NCBI GenBank assembly: GCA_002392745.1
Contig: DGHR01000006.1
Location: 70,949-88,289, forward strand
Reading direction: 5' to 3'
DNA: 17,341 bases
DNA from: Bacteroidales bacterium UBA3843
GTDB taxonomy: Bacteria > Bacteroidota > Bacteroidia > Bacteroidales > Paludibacteraceae
Shown: positions 14,878 to 17,341 of the stretch, piece after piece
How the letters are laid out: the number at the start of each line of letters is the position of its first letter
How positions within the stretch are numbered: position 1 is the first letter of the stretch
Made by a program: the position numbers and the translations under genes
The notes under the pieces: model-generated
What the model was told of the DNA's origin: nothing
Seen by the model: only the letters and a program-made list of their open reading frames with translations
Database searches by the model: none

Positions 14878-14903
14878 CTCGGTGGCATTGGCTTGCCGCC
14901 GAG
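14878..14903 (+). terminator. Hairpin after the first bspA-like gene
   Basis: CTCGGTGGC (14878-14886) pairs with GCCGCCGAG (14895-14903), nine pairs with one G-U, loop ATTGGCTT. It starts 7 bases after the stop codon. Only TT follows, so it is a weak intrinsic terminator at best, or an mRNA 3' stabiliser between the two bspA-like genes. Confidence 0.5.
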
Positions 14904-14979
14904 TTACCATTTCCACAAAACAATTAACAGGATTTATTAACTATCAAATGTTGTGCCCGACACAAACGAGGGTATTATT

Positions 14980-17341
14980 ATGAGAAAATTATTTACATTA
15001 CTCATTGCGGTTTTCGCGGCAATCGGTCTGCAGGCTCAGACGAGCGGCACATGCGGCGACAACCTCAACTGGTCGTACAACGAATCAACCAAAACCCTAA
15101 CCATCACCGGCTCTGGAGCCATGACCGATTATGCCGCAGAAGCCGATGTGCCATGGTATTCCGTTCGGAGTGAAATCTTATCTATCTCTTTACCTAATGG
15201 ACTAACCACAATTGGTGAGCGCGCATTCTGCAGATGTGCTGCACTGTCCTCAATCACTCTTCCGAATACAATAACAAGCCTGAATCGTTCTTGTTTTTAT
15301 GGATGCAGTGCATTGACCGCCATAGTGGTTCCTGAAGGTGTTACAACTATCGGACGATCAGCATTTGACTATTGTAATGCATTAGCATCGATCAATCTTC
15401 CTGAAGGACTGACTTCCATCGGGCAAAGGGCTTTCGCAGTTTGCAAAGCTTTGACTACGATCACTATTCCTTCTACGGTAACTACATTAGGACAATATAC
15501 TTTCGCATGGTGCTACAATTTACAATCCGCTACAATCGGAGGAGGAGTAACCACCATACCACAATGGGCATTTTTCAATGACACACTGTTGAACACCGTT
15601 GTATTATCAGAAGGTCTGGATACTATTGATTATAATGCTTTTTATACCTGTAAACGTCTTTCCTCTATCAACCTGCCGGAGAGCGTAACCAGCGTGAAAG
15701 GAAGTTCATTTAGTGGATGCAACGCAATAGCGGAACCGCTTTATAATTCCCACTTGTTTGCCTATATGCCTAAATCATATGAAGGAGGATATGCGGTGCC
15801 TAATGGTATCTCCGTTATATCTTCAATGGCGTTTATTGACTGCGCGAATCTGACATCTGTTATTTTACCGGCGAGCATTGACTCTATTGGATACGGTGCT
15901 TTTGCGAGTAATTCTTCATTGAAGTACTTTACACTTCTGACGCCTATACCCCCTAAGACCGATGCGGAGAATGGCCCCTCTAGGGTTTTCAGCAGCGAAT
16001 ATATGCCTAAAATGGTATTCATACCTTCTACTGAGGCATACACGGCATACTCCGGAACCTCGTATTGGAACAGTTTCTCTTATCATATCGGAGGTATTAA
16101 CTCCAATGGCATATGCTATACGCTTAATCACGAAGCCCACACCGCCAAGGTGGATTACTTATCCGGTTCACCTGCCCAGCAAGCGAATTATGTTACCGGC
16201 GCTTTGGAAATCCCGGCAACACTGGATGTATGCGGAACACCCTATACCGTGAATGCCATCGGAAAAGCGGCTTTCTATAGTTGCACTGCTCTCACAGAGG
16301 TTACCCTGCCTGCGACCATTGATACGCTTTATGCACAATGTTTCAAGAACTGCAGCAGCCTCACCAAAATTACCATGCTTGCTGACCATCCTGCTATTCT
16401 GCAACATGATAACGGTTATGAGGAGCATTTCGATGGCACGAACAGCAATCTGATGTTCTATGTGCCTGCTGCTAATTTCAATGCCTACAAGCAGAGCACC
16501 TATTGGGTTGCAAAAACCATTGTGCAGGACAAAATCCGTCCTATTGAGGACGTCGAACTCTTCACTGTCACCTTCTACCATCGCAACAAAGACTATGGAA
16601 CCAACTATACCGATGACGGCACAGCCATTCGCTTCAGTTCTGCTCATGCCGGTTATGCTGCGCAAAAAGTGGTAGCAGGTCAGCCTGCCATCGAGCCGGA
16701 ACCGCTTTATCCGGTTGCCGATGCCAATTATCCATACGGTCCTGTACCTACCGGCTATTCCTACGCCGGTTGGGAAGAGGATTTCTCACACGTAACGGGC
16801 AATATGAAAATCCATACGCGTTATGTGGCTAATCCATATACCGTTACCTTCAAAAACTACAACGACACTGTTCTGGAAGAAGTGCTCTTCGAGTATGGCA
16901 CCGTTCCCTTCTACAGTAAAGGCACGCCTCATCGCGACACCGATGCAGAATTCTCCTATATTTTCGTTGGCTGGTTTAGTTCCGCAACCGCTCAAACAGT
17001 ACAAGTATTGCCGGAAGTGACCGGAAATGTTACCTATACTGCTGTCTATTCGCAAGTGGACCGCCAATACACTATCACGTTTGAGGACGGCAACGGCAAT
17101 GTGCTGCAACAGAGCGATTGGCAGAAGAATGTGATGCCTGTCTACTCGGGTGAAATACCGGCCAAGGAAGGATTAGAGTTTTACGGTTGGTCACCTGAAT
17201 TGCAGCCTGCCACAGCAGATGCTACTTACACACCTGTCTTCCGCGCACGCATTATCTTTAATGACGAATGGGGACACGAATGGCAAAACAGCCTCTGGGA
17301 GCTTGGCGCTACTCCCGTTTATTCCGGCGAAACGCCATATA
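14980..17341 (+). CDS. Secreted BspA-like protein with InlB-type repeats, 3' end missing
   Basis: The frame from the ATG at 14980 is open for 787 codons to the window edge. A signal peptide (MRKLFTLLIAVFAAIGLQAQ) is followed by a BspA-type N-terminal module with SGTCGDNLNWSYN and LTITGSGAMTDY (22-51). LRR_5 repeats run from about 65 to 315, with units such as LTSIGQRAFAVCKALTTITI. A linker and a second short LRR block (about 425-465) follow, each ending in a PS/PA..Y..YS/KQST.YW segment. From about 528 there are at least four Listeria-Bacteroides (InlB B-type) repeats, starting near 528, 621, 697 and 759, with the pattern VTF..ND...E and GW. Such proteins are cell-surface or secreted binding proteins. 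It begins 108 bases after the other bspA-like gene, on the same strand; no promoter consensus is seen in the gap. The C-terminal sorting signal lies outside the window. Confidence 0.9.
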   Translation, partial: MRKLFTLLIAVFAAIGLQAQTSGTCGDNLNWSYNESTKTLTITGSGAMTDYAAEADVPWYSVRSEILSISLPNGLTTIGERAFCRCAALSSITLPNTITSLNRSCFYGCSALTAIVVPEGVTTIGRSAFDYCNALASINLPEGLTSIGQRAFAVCKALTTITIPSTVTTLGQYTFAWCYNLQSATIGGGVTTIPQWAFFNDTLLNTVVLSEGLDTIDYNAFYTCKRLSSINLPESVTSVKGSSFSGCNAIAEPLYNSHLFAYMPKSYEGGYAVPNGISVISSMAFIDCANLTSVILPASIDSIGYGAFASNSSLKYFTLLTPIPPKTDAENGPSRVFSSEYMPKMVFIPSTEAYTAYSGTSYWNSFSYHIGGINSNGICYTLNHEAHTAKVDYLSGSPAQQANYVTGALEIPATLDVCGTPYTVNAIGKAAFYSCTALTEVTLPATIDTLYAQCFKNCSSLTKITMLADHPAILQHDNGYEEHFDGTNSNLMFYVPAANFNAYKQSTYWVAKTIVQDKIRPIEDVELFTVTFYHRNKDYGTNYTDDGTAIRFSSAHAGYAAQKVVAGQPAIEPEPLYPVADANYPYGPVPTGYSYAGWEEDFSHVTGNMKIHTRYVANPYTVTFKNYNDTVLEEVLFEYGTVPFYSKGTPHRDTDAEFSYIFVGWFSSATAQTVQVLPEVTGNVTYTAVYSQVDRQYTITFEDGNGNVLQQSDWQKNVMPVYSGEIPAKEGLEFYGWSPELQPATADATYTPVFRARIIFNDEWGHEWQNSLWELGATPVYSGETPY

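Noticed and set aside
14197..14916. Minus-strand open frame of 239 codons inside the first bspA-like gene
   Set aside because: The plus strand encodes periodic leucine-rich repeats; the reverse frame is a shadow.

Overview
The window looks like a piece of a Bacteroidales chromosome, probably from a host-associated gut or oral lineage. Three things support this. Several intergenic regions carry the Bacteroidetes-type promoter (TTTG, about 20 bases, TAnnTTTG). The gene set is typical of the group (a murC-ftsQ-ftsA-ftsZ tail, an archaeal/eukaryal-type single-chain glycyl-tRNA synthetase, YqeY, LuxS, and BspA-like leucine-rich surface proteins). Intergenic regions are full of seven-base tandem repeats. 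I cannot name a genus.

Layout. The left edge holds the first half of glyS (minus strand), transcribed divergently from murC. Murein and division genes murC, ftsQ, ftsA and ftsZ follow on the plus strand with 10 to 44 base gaps, then a gene for a two-span, Wzz-like membrane protein 49 bases after ftsZ. A strong bidirectional terminator separates this run from the minus-strand operon nhaD-yqeY-dedA, whose genes are 1 base apart or overlapping. Further right come luxS and lepA, both minus strand and separated by 201 bases that are mostly heptamer repeats. A 0.55-kb AT-rich spacer follows. The right end holds two plus-strand genes for secreted BspA-like leucine-rich-repeat proteins; the second runs off the window.

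How the genes work together. MurC makes UDP-MurNAc-L-alanine for peptidoglycan, while FtsQ, FtsA and FtsZ build the divisome. The Wzz-like protein beside them may regulate surface polysaccharide length. NhaD (Na+/H+ antiport) and DedA (membrane lipid/proton homeostasis) share an operon with YqeY. LepA and GlyRS serve translation, LuxS serves the activated methyl cycle and makes the AI-2 precursor. The two BspA-like proteins are exported adhesin-type proteins.

The main points of interest lie between the genes. Heptanucleotide tandem repeats of several families flank luxS on both sides and fill the nhaD leader. The leader of the first bspA-like gene combines a promoter box, a 25-codon mini-ORF with a C8 tract, and a terminator-like hairpin. 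A GC-rich palindrome sits in frame inside dedA, and the dedA stop codon lies in the loop of its own terminator. I found no CRISPR array, phage, transposase, tRNA or rRNA gene. No wholly new multi-gene system is evident; the repeats and leader structures are the best candidates for something undescribed.
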